Source of the DNA: Dimargaris cristalligena
Lineage: Eukaryota > Kickxellomycota > Dimargaritomycetes > Dimargaritales > Dimargaritaceae
NCBI GenBank assembly: GCA_027576995.1
Contig: JANBQC010000430.1
Span: 1 to 24,541, forward strand
Length of the DNA stretch: 24,541 nt
Reading direction: 5' to 3'
Shown: one piece after another, positions 1 to 10,237 of the stretch
Layout: every line of letters starts with the position of its first letter
Position numbering within the stretch: the first letter of the stretch is position 1
The notes under the pieces: generated by a model
Told to the model about the DNA's origin: nothing
The model's input: only the letters and a program-made list of their open reading frames with translations
Databases searched by the model: none
Program-made: the position numbers and the translations under genes

Positions 1-1287
1 TGGTAGACAGGGCTAAGGGGGCATATTTTGCTTCAGAAATTAAGACCATATTTTAGGATTAAGATTTATTGCTATAAAATTAGCTGTAGAAATATTTTGA
101 GGATGCCATGAGAAAGTTTATTGCAACAATTTATATTGGGTGGCCAATACTTATAACTATGAGGTTGTTGGTAGTGAGTATATATGAGTATAAGTAACTA
201 AGGAAAAATTATTTATTAGTTGAATTAGTGAACAGGGTATGTGACATATTACCAGTAACTGTATTGTAATAGGAAGCAAGCAAAATTATAGTCAACTGAA
301 GGCCTCTATTAGTGTAGGCCAATGGTTCTTTTTAAATCTAGAATAATTAATGAACCTGATAGTACTACTATTAGGATTAGCCATAGGTGGTAGGTATTTC
401 ACCCATATGACTAGTGTTCTAAGTGGGGGCCATGGTCACAGTGCCCTTGAAGGGCCAAGTAGGACTTCTTGGCAATATACCAAGTTTTAGTGTGATATGG
501 TTGCTCTCAATTGGCACCTCTGTATTATTGTCTAGGGGTTTGGTATCCATGGGTAGAGTGGGTTCTGGTGGTGTTCTGGTTGAGACCCCAGTTTCATGGG
601 ATGCCTGGTTAGTACTGGGCAACCCTTGGTAGTGCAGTACCATAAAGCCCTAGGTTAATGGTCAATTGACTGGTAGAGAAATGGCATGTTATAGAGTACG
701 CCAGGATATGGACCAGAGGGGAAGAAGTTCAACAGGCAGTGGATATCCCAGGGTAGTTACAGCTACCATAGTTATGCCAAAAGTATAGGTGAGTATGTGG
801 GGGTTAGCTCAGATGACTTGGTCATAATGTATTGGTGAATTCACGGGCAGAGGGATGGGGGGTGGGGGGTAGGGTGAAAGGAATCCCAGTGATATGGTTG
901 GGCCATTCATTTGCGCAACCTGAAAATCTTCTTGATCTAGTATTGGCAGAACAGTGAACAAATATAAGAGTATGGCAGCAGATAGTTAGAAATTGACCTA
1001 CATAGCATTCAGTAAGTCCAAAATAATCTATCGGAATATCATTTGGAAGCCATTCATTAATAAATCAGCATAATGAGAATCGGACATTATACTTTCATCA
1101 AAGTAAAGCGCCACTATTACATTGCTGCTCCCTTTGATATGGCTGTTTGTAAATTAGGCAGAACCGGCTTTTTATATATTACTATTTTCAATTATATGCC
1201 ACATAAATAATATAAATACAATTACCGGCCCGCCTAAACTTCACAATATAAAAATTTATATAAAGAAATTATAAAAATATCACTTAC
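1..1287. other. AT-rich, gene-poor left flank
   Basis: I see no recognisable gene here. Short open frames around 420-643 on both strands have no family resemblance. The minus strand should carry the continuation of the orphan exon at 1288-1398. Several candidate acceptors occur (for example before 1168 and before 1146), and each leads to a short tail and a stop, so the second exon cannot be fixed by eye. A G-quadruplex-capable G-run cluster lies at 852-874. Confidence 0.5.
852..874 (+). other. G-quadruplex-forming motif
   Basis: Four runs of three or more G within 23 bases (GGG, GGGGGG, GGGGGG, GGG), separated by loops of one to two bases. This satisfies the usual G3+N1-7 rule for an intramolecular quadruplex on the plus strand. 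It is isolated in AT-rich DNA and not attached to a recognised promoter. Confidence 0.5.
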
Positions 1288-1398
1288 CTTATCAAAAGCC
1301 CATTTAATGGGCTTTATGATCGGCGCTCTAGGGTCGGCGGTGGGATAATCCCTACCAGGTCGATCCTTCTTGGGAATATAAATTTTGAAAAAAGCCAT
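1288..1398 (-). CDS. Orphan first coding exon of an unidentified small protein (partial)
   Basis: On the minus strand an ATG at 1398 opens 37 uninterrupted codons that run exactly into a strong donor (AAG|GTAAGTG, intron starting at 1287). The peptide starts MAFFKIYIPKKDRPGRDYPT and continues with a Pro- and Lys-rich stretch ending KPIKWAFDK. The frame closes in phase 0, composition is unlike the AT-rich surroundings, and the donor matches the other 22 introns of the window. The rest of the gene must lie between 1 and about 1250. One possible continuation, an exon starting near 1168, would end after about 16 codons and give a protein of about 53 residues, but its acceptor is weak. I do not recognise the family. 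The short basic N-terminus would suit a small mitochondrial or ribosomal protein, but that is only a guess. Confidence 0.45.
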
Positions 1399-3234
1399 GA
1401 TTTTTGAAAGTGTGGCAATATAATGATTTTTATGAATAATTTAGGAGGAGATAGAACCACAGTTTATATACATGGTGGAAACACACCACCCAGTCTACGG
1501 TAGTGAGTACTTAAGCCTAACAACATTACATAAACCAACGGAAAACCTTAACTACGCAAAATGGTGAACATCCCAATGATATTATCAAACTATCGCCATT
1601 ACCACCGACCTGGACCCTGTGGAAGGAAGACATTGTTCTCCCACATGAGAATTGTTGTCCGTATTTTTGCTTCAGATACTAAATCCCTCTTATCATTAAG
1701 AGACATAAAAACATATCTGTTAAGTGGGATATTTTGTACACTAAATAACAATAGTACTATCTTTTCATGATTCAGCCTGACAATGGTTTAACCCTTCTAA
1801 CTAGGCCCAAATATGAAGGCCACATGGCTAGTACCTTTACTGGTGCTGATGTCCCGTGCCTGTCTATTCCAAAGAGACGAGTATTTCATAAATGAGGGCT
1901 CCCTCCCCCCATTTGTGGATTCACCCCGTTATCCTGATAGGCACCACACCCATGCCCAGAGCGGTCAAGAGTACCATTGACATTGTCCTAATAACTTAGA
2001 TTCATGTAAAACAAGGCACACCATACTATCCCCCCTCCCCCCTTCCAAACTGTGTTTCTTTCATTTATGGATATTTCCTTGTTGGCCGCATTCCTCCTAT
2101 TCTCCTCCCCCTTCATCAAGATAAAATGACCATGTATAAAGTTATTGTTGTTGTTCCTTCGAGGTATAGCCATAGAAAGCCCTATTCAGCAAGATTTAAT
2201 GCCATTGCCGGAGTTTGGACTGTTTCGGAATGTCAAAAGCTGCCTTCTGCCATTAATGATTCATGTTGCTATGCAATATGAATATTACTGCATATTGCCA
2301 TTTGCCCATTTATAGACGAACATTCCGTATTAGGGGAAATCCGCCTGACTCGACGGCTCTTGGCCCCGTGCTTTCAACATCCCTAAAAGTGCGTATTATA
2401 ATCCCTTGGCACAGGAGATTGTTTAACGATATCTTTAACATAATAGTAGGTATAACTAAAAAAAAAACAGAGCGACAAACAAAAATCTCAGGATTCTCAT
2501 TGTTCAATATCGGTTTTGGTCAAATTCCAAGCAATTTTTCAGAAGATATAACTGGCCCACCAGTTTTATCAGTGCAATCATGACCCTAGGGTATTTCTGC
2601 TTAGTGGTCGACTATGACTAACTGTGGTCTCTAATGATAATACGCTTCCTTGTATAGGCAGAAATTAGTCTAGAACTGATAGCTACACCATAAAGTCAAT
2701 TGGCCCGTATTTATATGATCAGTGAAGTTTTCTCTTCAAGGCTTGCCAGACTTTGTAATTGTCTCTAAATTACATTAGCCTGCTAAATCTGTGTGTGTAA
2801 TACTGGAACCCGGGAGGACAGAAGGGTTCGGTGCGACCTTACTGGATAGGGGGGAATCACCCCCGATTGTCTGATTAGCCCGTAAAGCTGGCAGTCCCTG
2901 GGAGGCGGGAACTAGTGGAAAGATGATGCTGACAAAAATGTATCTGGTCGAGATATGGGGCAGTAACGGGACTAAAAAAATAGTGAATTTAACGAGTAAA
3001 AATAATTTTCTATAAAAGAGTAATTCGAAAAAAAAACCATGTAAAGTTGAATCAGCAATCGTGTAAAATAATCATGGCCAATTACGGCTTAAATTGTGTT
3101 GGTTCCTTCTCTAAATTATATATAAATTATCAAATTAATAGATCCATAATGAAATATATATATTTTTAATAATAATTTAATGGAATACTTGGGAGAGATA
3201 GCTATATAATAATAGGGGTCGTACTTGAACTTAC
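1399..3234. other. Intergenic stretch, no recognised gene
   Basis: AT-rich sequence with scattered short frames. The longest is a 106-codon frame on the plus strand, 2263-2583, without family resemblance. Pyrimidine tracts occur near 2027-2045. The only structured patch is the GC-rich island at 2804-2925, listed separately. No tRNA, snRNA or rRNA signature was found. Confidence 0.5.
2804..2925 (+). other. GC-rich foldable island, possible structured RNA of unknown type
   Basis: Three hairpins stand in a row inside otherwise AT-rich DNA. GAACCC (2806-2811) pairs with GGGTTC (2824-2829). GGGGG (2850-2854) pairs with CCCCC (2860-2864) around a five-base AATCA loop. CCCG (2879-2882) pairs with CGGG (2906-2909). 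All stems are perfect by eye. I compared it from memory with U1-U6, RNase P/MRP, SRP, 5S and U3 motifs and found no convincing match. It may be a non-coding RNA, a MITE-like relic or chance. Strand is arbitrary because the stems are symmetric. Confidence 0.25.
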
Positions 3235-3469
3235 AATTCTGCTTGGGAATGCGCTCTGCACCACGCTCCCCCTTTTTCGCCCACAAAAATCAGCGGTTTG
3301 ATAATCTCGAATCGCAAAACTGTAATTTAATAGCCTGGAGGTGGTACATGTGGTCACTATCGAAGGGCTCTTCGTCATTGACAGTCTCTGTTACCGAACC
3401 AGTTCTCGTTTCGGCTGTTGACTTTTCATAGATAGTTTCCGAGGCGACGATGGGTTCTATCGTTTGGAT
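3235..3469 (-). other. Coding-like island, possible terminal exon or decayed gene
   Basis: On the minus strand a possible acceptor (CATAG|ATC, exon from 3469) opens 59 codons ending in TGA at 3290. The peptide is acidic in the middle (VNDEEPFDSDHMYHLQ) and has third-position use like the real exons. A second minus frame covers the rest of the patch and reads protein-like to a stop near 3233 (RFEIIKPLIFVGEKGG). No upstream exon in a matching phase with a good ATG was found in 3470-3772. It is therefore either the last exon of a small gene divergent from HAS1 or a frameshifted relic. The family is not recognised. Confidence 0.3.
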
Positions 3470-3772
3470 CTATGGCAGCGCCTACGTTGCAGTAATATGG
3501 ATTATTTCGGAAACATAAGTAACTGATAGTATCGAGAATTAACTTTCCCTAATCCCGCGCTGTACAACAATATACTTCGACTCGCAAGTACTTGCTAATA
3601 TGTCATTCTGACAAAACATTAAAAAGCCGGTCAATGGTTAGAAGATCACGTGATACAAGTCGGTACACTTTTTTTTATTTGTGCATTATGGTTTCTCGCC
3701 AAAGTAACAAGTCTACACATTCACTACCTTTTTCTTACTTTACAAAAACTTAATTGAATTTCACCTGCCACC
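3470..3772. promoter_or_regulatory. HAS1 upstream region
   Basis: Upstream DNA of HAS1. It contains a palindromic E-box TCACGTGA at 3646-3653, a run of eight T at 3669-3676, and an optimal Kozak context GCCACCATGG at 3767-3776 that fixes the start codon. If the minus-strand island at 3235-3469 is a gene, this region would also be its promoter. Confidence 0.45.
3646..3653 (+). promoter_or_regulatory. E-box palindrome TCACGTGA upstream of HAS1
   Basis: Eight-base palindrome with a CACGTG core about 120 bp upstream of the HAS1 start codon. Basic helix-loop-helix factors (Cbf1/Pho4/Myc type) bind such sites in fungi and animals. A second CACGTG occurs at 22891-22896 in a gene-free stretch, so the motif alone does not prove function. 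Confidence 0.35.
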
Positions 3773-5743
3773 ATGGGTCGTGTACGGAATCGAAACAAGA
3801 ACAAGGCCACCGAAACAGCCTCGCAACCTTCGGCCGAGACTCCCATCGACGCCAAGAAACAAACGAAAGACAATAGTTCGTTAAATGAGACCAAAAAAGA
3901 GGTAGCTCCTTCAACGGCAACCGCACCGCCAAAGACCAAACCCAAAGCCAAAAAACCGAAAACGACAGCTCCCTCCTCCGACCTACCGGGTATGTACTAT
4001 AATAATTACCTGACCTTGAACAGCCACTTTGCTTCTTGATATACTGAAACTGGCATCCACCCCCTGCGAATTTGCATTCAACGGACGCTTGACGACTCCC
4101 ACTAACCCCCCATTATTACCTCTCTCTCCTCCGAATGTCAATTTATCATAGCTATTAAAGTGAGCACCGATGAAGCGGACCAGGGAAAGTTCGAATCCTT
4201 GGGTATTTCCTCCAGCCTTAAGGATGCCATTCGTGATATGGGTTTCACCAAGATGACCGACATCCAAGCCCGCTCGATCCCCGCGGCTCTATCTGGACGA
4301 GACATTTTAGGTGCGGCCAAGACGGGTTCGGGTAAAACTGCGGCCTTCCTCATTCCGATTATTGAACTCCTCTCCAAAATTTCCTTCAAACCTCATAATG
4401 GAACGGGCGCCATGGTCGTGTCCCCGACCCGTGAGTTGGCCCTGCAAATCTACGGTGTGCTACGGCAACTCATGGTATTCCAAACCCAAACCTTCGGGGT
4501 CGTTATTGGTGGTGCGAACCGGCAGTCCGAGGCTGAAAAGCTGGCCAAAGGGGTCAATATTCTGGTCGCCACCCCGGGGCGCTTGGTGGACCACATGCAA
4601 AACACAACCGGGTTCGTATACCGGAATTGTAAGGTGTTGGTCATTGACGAAGCCGATCGTATCCTGGACGTCGGTTTCGAGAAGGAAACCCGCCTCATTG
4701 TCAAGCTGCTGCCTCCCGAACGCCAAACCCTGCTCTTCTCGGCTACGCAAACCACCAAAGTTAAGGACCTGGCCCGTATTTCGCTTAAGAAGGGGCCCCT
4801 GTATGTCAATGTGGACGAAGACAAGGTGGATTCGACGGCCGACAATTTGCAACAGGGGTTCGTGGTCGTCGAAGTGACCAAACGATTCACCCTGCTCTAC
4901 ACCTTCCTGCGCCGCAACCTTAAAAAGAAGGTCATTGTGTTTCTGTCCACATGCCAAATGGTGGACTTTTACCGGGAGCTGTTCAATTACATTGATGTGC
5001 CGGTACTGGGTCTCCACGGTAAACTAGCGCAAACTAAACGGTCGGCGACTTTCTTTGAGTTCCATAATGCCGAACGAGGTATTCTACTCTGTACGAACGT
5101 GGCGGCGCGCGGGTTGGATATCCCTGAGGTGGACTGGATTGTCCAGTGCGAGGCCCCCGATGACCCAGCCAACTATATCCATCGGGTGGGTCGAACGGCG
5201 CGGGCGGGTCGGAATGGTCAGTCGGTATTGTTCCTGCTCCCCAACGAAATCAAATACCTTCAGTACCTTAAGATCGCCAAAGTGCCCCTACAGGAATACG
5301 ATATTGGGGCCAATCGCCTGCCCAACCTCCAGCCCCATCTCGACCGGCTGATTCAGGGAAATAAGTACTTGACCAACTCGGCTAAACAGGCCTTCCGATC
5401 CTTCATCATGGACTACCACTCCCGTAAACACAAGGATGTCTTTGATATCCGGAAACTAGCTGTTCAGCCTTTGGCCGCATCCCTGGGGCTTACCAGCGTT
5501 CCTTCGGTCGGACCCAAGGTGAACCTTGGTGAAGTCGATTCGATCTCTAATGATACCGATGACGACGAGTCCGAGGGCGAGGGCGAATTTGAAGTGTCCC
5601 GCGAGAAATCAGATAAGGAAGGCGCGAAAGAATTGCATTCGGGCCATGGGTCAGGGAAGTCGCAGCCCGGACTGAAGCATAAGGCCAAAGGGGGCCACTC
5701 CCGCGACTCCAAGCCCTTTAAGAGGCAAAAGAAAGCCGACTAA
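3773..5743 (+). CDS. HAS1: ATP-dependent RNA helicase HAS1 (DDX18 family)
   Basis: DEAD-box RNA helicase of the nucleolus, needed for pre-rRNA processing in both 40S and 60S assembly. Exons are 3773-3989 and 4152-5743 (602 residues; yeast Has1 has about 505). The intron of 162 bp (GTATGT...ATAG) interrupts codon 73 after the first base. The N-terminal 75 residues are Lys/Thr/Pro-rich and probably disordered. The helicase core shows the Q-motif region ([14 protein letters not shown]), motif [10 protein letters not shown] (127-135), PTRELALQ (164-171), TPGRL, DEAD (238-241), SAT (269-271), motif V near 387-395 and HRVGRTAR (416-423). Has1-type signatures include [19 protein letters not shown] and the C-terminal AKQAFRSFI with a DIRKL segment. 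The last 70 residues are an acidic then basic tail. Motif V reads TNVAARGLD with N where D is usual. The start has a perfect Kozak context. Identity is very secure. Confidence 0.96.
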
Positions 5744-6730
5744 CACGGGCATGCCGGAACGAGCCATCCAAGCCCGATTGAAAAACCAATATTATTAAAA
5801 TGCCATGCTATTTTTATAGATTTTCCTGGTTCATTTGATTTATTTTTTATATTATTTCGAGCGGGTTGACTTTTCAATGGCTGCGTCAATAGGGTTAATA
5901 TATTATTGCAAACCGGATGAAAATGATAAATAATATCAATCAATTATTGTGCTTTGTTGGAAGCTTTACGGGAATAGTCGAAGGGGCTTTGGGATATGTA
6001 CCGATGGAGTGCTGCTTGGCAAAATCAATGGCCAGCTTCCATAGTAATCGGTGGGGACTGGTCTTTGGCATTCATTATCCACGGTAATATTTTTATAATT
6101 CAGCGTCGACCTAACGCAGGTGCCAGAAAGCCCATGTTGGTGGAATTGCAGTACTGCTTCTGTTGCTTGATTACCACTGGGCGTGCCAATTCACTAAAAC
6201 TGGGGGGGGTGTAAGTGGGGCACATCTAAATAATGGATACTTAGTTGGCCACCAGGCAAATCATGTGACCACAAGTGCACTGGGTGATATGGGAGGACTA
6301 TGGTAGGCAGATTGGCTCTGTTCACCACAGCCCTAATATATGGGGAGGAATTAGGCCTATTCTCCAACTCGCCCATACTAATAATATTCTCGCCCCTCCA
6401 CCCAAATTTTGGCCCAAAGTGAGAAAAGAAAAAAAATACAGCATTATTTTTTTCTAAGGAAAATAGTATGGGCCACCGGCAATAATTTAGGCGAAGGAAT
6501 ACCAATTCGAGATATATCAGTTTGCCAGGCTGGAGTCGTTCAGTGTTCGAATGTATCTCTATACCGACGAACCTTAGGTCCATTGCACCCTAGTTGCCAT
6601 TCTTTTCTGGACATTAGCTCGTTTGTTCCTCCTAAAAAGCAGAATCCTCTTTGAATCCCACCGACTATTTGCCGTCTTCATTCATCCCTTCAATTCCTGA
6701 GCCTTCGACGACCCTTGTCCACCAGTAGCC
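5744..6730. other. HAS1-MAK16 intergenic region
   Basis: 987 bp holding the HAS1 3' end and the MAK16 promoter. A 129-codon frame on the minus strand (6194-6583) is the longest unexplained frame in the core, but it contains a poly-Phe run from a T/A-rich tract and resembles nothing known, so I do not call it. No clear AATAAA follows HAS1; ATTAAA occurs at about 5793. Nothing else is recognised. Confidence 0.5.
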
Positions 6731-8548
6731 ATGAATAGTGACGAACTCGTTTGGCACGTCATTAGCAAGCAGTTCTGCTCGTTCAAGACTTCGTAAGTGC
6801 CGTTTCCCTTTCCTAGTACAACATTCACCCAGTCCCCGAGACCGTATGAAGTAACGGCTCGGCGATCTGCCCATGGGTCTTGGCCCTCCTTGCACTTCGG
6901 ACCCTTCCCAATGCCTCGGCCACTCCGCACGTTGGCCTAAAAGCTCCAGTCTAGGACCATGATATCCCCTGCAGAGTTTATCACCTTCCCATCTATTTTA
7001 TCCATCGCCGCATCACACCAGCAATTGTCCTGGATTTACTACTCTAGTTACTGGCTCAATGGTTTTAAATTTCACTAATATTTACCTACCCCGGGTTTTC
7101 CTTAACGATGCAATGAACTCCATAGGACGGACACCCGGAAGTTCTGCCGCAATGAGTACAATGTGACCGGTTTCTGTGACCGCATGTCGTGTCCTCTCGC
7201 CAATAGCCGGTATGCCACCGTTCGGGAGCATAGGGGTAGGGCTTTCTTATACGTCAAAACCGCCGAACGTTCCCATACCCCCGCGAAAATGTGGGAGCGT
7301 ATTCTCCTACCCAAAAACCTGGAAAAGGCCGACAAAATGGTAAGTGATTAGTGCGTTGGTTGTGTGATTGTGCTATTTCCTACTGTCCTATATGAATGCC
7401 ACGGCTCGGGTACATCGACCCACTGGATGACCTATCGTTGATTAAACAAGAATGAGCGACATCTCCCTCTACCAGTGCGCCCTATCCTCAACTATAATCT
7501 AATCTACATTTTCGCATCGCTTCCACATGCATTGCTATTACAATTATTCCTGATATTTAATAGATCGAGGACGAGCTGATCTACTGGCCGCATTTTATGC
7601 TTCGTACTTGTAAGACACGTTTGACTAAAATCACCCAGTACTTGATGCGCATGCGTAAGATCAAGCTTAAGAGCAAGTAAGTAGCCCGACACCCAAATCT
7701 AAAACCCCCTATTCGCAATTGATTCGTATCTACATGGCTTCATGGATTCCTACACCCTCCCCCTCATTCGATACCAATGTCGTCTCGTCTTAATTATCGT
7801 GTATAGATTTTAACCGTACCGCAATCTTATTTTTACGTCTATTCACACCTACTCCTCCCCATACCATCTACCAAATAGAACCAAACTTGTAACTTTCAAT
7901 AAAAAGGCCGAGCGGCGCGAAGCCAGTCGCGAGGTCAAGGCCGAAACCGCGGCCCGTTTGGACAAGGCCATCGAAAAAGAACTCCTTGAGCGGTTGCGGA
8001 CCAAGGCCTACGGTGATGCCCCCATCAATATCCGTCAGAATGTCTGGAAGCAGATTCTGGCCAACGAAAAAATCGAGGCGGCCGATGATCAATCGGACGA
8101 AGAATACGCCGATCTAGAAGATGGTGTGGAATACGAAAATGAAGACGAAGAAGAGTTGGATCCCGAAGCCGATGAGGAATTCATCCGGGAATTCGTGTCT
8201 GATATCAGTGACTCCGAAGACGATATGGAGGACTTTGGGGAGTACGACTTCTCCGATGAGGATGAAGACGAAGAAGAGGGTGCTGATGACGACGACGATG
8301 ATGATGGTGACGACGAGGACGCCTTTTCGGCTTTGGATAATATCGAAACGGTTGGAGAGGGCGAAGATAGCGAGGAGGATTCGGACGCCGAAGGTTCCGC
8401 ACCGGCAGCATCGACGAAATCGGGCAAGCGGAAACAAGCCCCCAGCAAGCGGCAGTCCACCCAAAAACCCAAGCGTCGGGCAGGTCGGGTGGAGATCGAA
8501 TACGAACGCGAATCGATGGGAAATGCTTCCGCTCGCAATTCGTGGTAA
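6731..8548 (+). CDS. MAK16: Ribosome biogenesis protein MAK16
   Basis: Nucleolar 60S-subunit assembly factor acting in early pre-60S particles with Rpf1. Exons are 6731-6792, 7126-7339, 7564-7676 and 7879-8548 (352 residues; yeast about 306, human about 300). The introns (333, 224, 202 bp) all have GTAAGT donors and TAG acceptors. The N-terminus matches the family throughout: [19 protein letters not shown], then [40 protein letters not shown] and ELIYWPHF. Four cysteines (16, 28, 38, 43) form the conserved presumed metal site. Residues about 131-175 give the basic helical segment [13 protein letters not shown]...[13 protein letters not shown]. Residues about 198-306 are extremely Asp/Glu-rich, followed by a Lys/Arg-rich tail with RVEIEYERE, also typical of the family. 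The length excess lies in the acidic region. It lies 1 kb downstream of HAS1 on the same strand. Identity is very secure and splice sites are well supported. Confidence 0.96.
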
Positions 8549-9310
8549 CAAAAAAAACCCCCTTTCCTTGTCCATTCCAATATTTTTCTTTTTCCTGTCT
8601 TTTCCATACCCGAATTCATTTGTTCGGTTCTCCATTTCCTACTCGAATTTAGTGACTTGGTAAGTCCTTCGCGATTATATTCTCTCGTTGGGCTTATCTA
8701 GCTTACTCTCCTAATTTTATAACCAGTAAAAATGAGGCATTATTATTGCAATAGTATTATTTCGCGACTGTGGTTGATGGGTACTAGACTGTAAAAGATT
8801 CGGAGTAGATCACGTAATATGCCTTTGCTATTATTGTCACGAATAAACCATAGTCAGACATATTGCCCTGCTGCAAACTCCAGCCAAAGTCCAATCTTCA
8901 GACCAACCAGGTGGTGGGATGTTCTGGAAGCGGCCGCATTTGTGAATGGAGATGCTCCCCACCTAATCTATATATTCTCCGCTGAAGGTCTTAGTACGCA
9001 AAATACAGCAAGTGCTATTGTGCCGATAAACTATTCATACATTCGCTATAAAACTGCATCTATGCCGTTTAGTGTTTAATTGGGAAAGTCGTATAGATGA
9101 GGATAGCTATGGTTCGAGTCGAACCGGTGAAAATCAGGAAATACAGGGTTGGTTATGAAAGTAATAAAATAAAACCTGGAAATGGAAGAAGCCAGAATAA
9201 ACAAAAGTAGAGTTGCCATAGTCTCAGATAGCGTGCAATTGACGGTAGCTCTCGAGTTGTTTCAGGGCGCCTACAACTAGGAAGTGAGGAGGGGGAGGGG
9301 TTCTTTGAAT
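8549..9310. other. MAK16-PUP2 convergent intergenic region
   Basis: 762 bp between the 3' ends of MAK16 (plus) and PUP2 (minus). It starts with a pyrimidine-rich stretch just after the MAK16 stop. An 86-codon plus-strand frame at 8819-9079 resembles nothing I know and has no splice or promoter context. A short inverted repeat GGTTCG/CGAACC lies at 9111-9125. No RNA gene recognised. Confidence 0.5.
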
Positions 9311-10237
9311 TTACAACCGATCCACTATGGCCTGCAGTTTTTCATCTGGGTAAATCTGGAATCCATCCGCGGCCGTAACCGACGCGACCTGAATGTTTTT
9401 CACGTTAAGTTTCTCCTCCATAACCTGCTTCAGCACCTTCAGGGCCAAATTTTCGGCCTCGACCAAACCCATAGTTTGGAAATAGTCGTCCTGCAGTTCC
9501 GTTTGGGCGCCTTCTGAACCGGCGCCGATCGCCTTGGCCTTGTAATGGACATAAGTACCCGACGGATCAGCGTGGTACAGCTGGGGGCCGTTTTCGTCGA
9601 CTCCGGCAATCAAAAGGGCCACCCCGAACGGACGACTCATGATGGATTTCTCCCCTTCGGCACCTTCACCGAACCGCAGGGCCAAGTCGCACACGGCCTG
9701 GGTGACGCTCTCTACTTTGAGGGGCTCGTTATACGTGAACCGGTGGTTCTGGGCTTCGACCCGGGCATGATCGATCATAGTACGCGAGTCCGCGGTCAGT
9801 CCCGACATGGCGCAGCCCAGGTGGGAATCGATTTCAAGAATCTTCTCGATGGAATCGGCCTCCAGGAGACCCGAAGTCACCCGCTTTTCGACCACCAGAA
9901 GAACGCCTTCGGTGGTTTCGATGCCGATGGCGGTCGAGCCCAGCTAGTAGAACGAACCGGCATGGGATAGAATACAAGGGGGAGGAGGCAGGCAAGAGGA
10001 GGAAGAGCAGAGGCCATAGAATTAGCAGCAGTCCGAGATGAGCTTAGCCATGGGGCGACAAAGCATTCCTGAGTCTACGCATACTATGTGATTGGGAGGG
10101 AAATACCCGAGCAGTGACTCGGTAAGACCTAATTGTCCTACCTTGATGGCTTCGATGGCATACTCGACCTGGAAGAGACGACCTTCGGGGGAGAAGGTGT
10201 TAACACCACGGTCGTATTCGGATCTGGTAAGAAACAT
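9311..10237 (-). CDS. PUP2: 20S proteasome alpha-5 subunit (PUP2/PSMA5)
   Basis: Structural alpha subunit of the 20S core proteasome, part of the outer heptameric ring that gates the proteolytic chamber; it has no catalytic threonine. Exons in transcript order are 10237-10142 and 9943-9311 (242 residues; human PSMA5 has 241). Exon 1 encodes the alpha-type N-terminal signature [20 protein letters not shown] followed by [12 protein letters not shown], near-identical to animal alpha-5. Exon 2 begins [13 protein letters not shown] in phase 0 and continues through [51 protein letters not shown] and [10 protein letters not shown]. The intron (198 bp) has a less usual GTAGGA donor and a CTAG acceptor. 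No frameshift, no missing residue. The subunit type is secure because exon 1 and the GCAMSGL region are diagnostic for alpha-5. Confidence 0.96.

Noticed and set aside
419..643. Overlapping 69- and 74-codon frames on both strands
   Set aside because: Low similarity to anything known, mutual overlap, and no splice-consistent link to the orphan exon at 1288-1398.
2263..2583. 106-codon open frame on the plus strand
   Set aside because: Overlapped by an opposite-strand frame, includes a run of nine A, no family resemblance.
6194..6583. 129-codon open frame on the minus strand between HAS1 and MAK16
   Set aside because: No family resemblance, poly-Phe run caused by a T/A tract, and opposite-strand frames of similar quality; likely a chance frame in an intergenic region.
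8089..8619. Serine-rich 176-codon frame on the minus strand
   Set aside because: It is the reverse-strand shadow of the Asp/Glu-rich region of MAK16.
8819..9079. 86-codon open frame on the plus strand between MAK16 and PUP2
   Set aside because: No recognisable domain, signal or splice context; composition is like the spacer and it is not needed by either neighbour.
9111..9125. tRNA B-box-like GGTTCGAGTC
   Set aside because: The flanks cannot form a T stem, and no A box, anticodon arm or acceptor stem is present; it is only a short inverted repeat.
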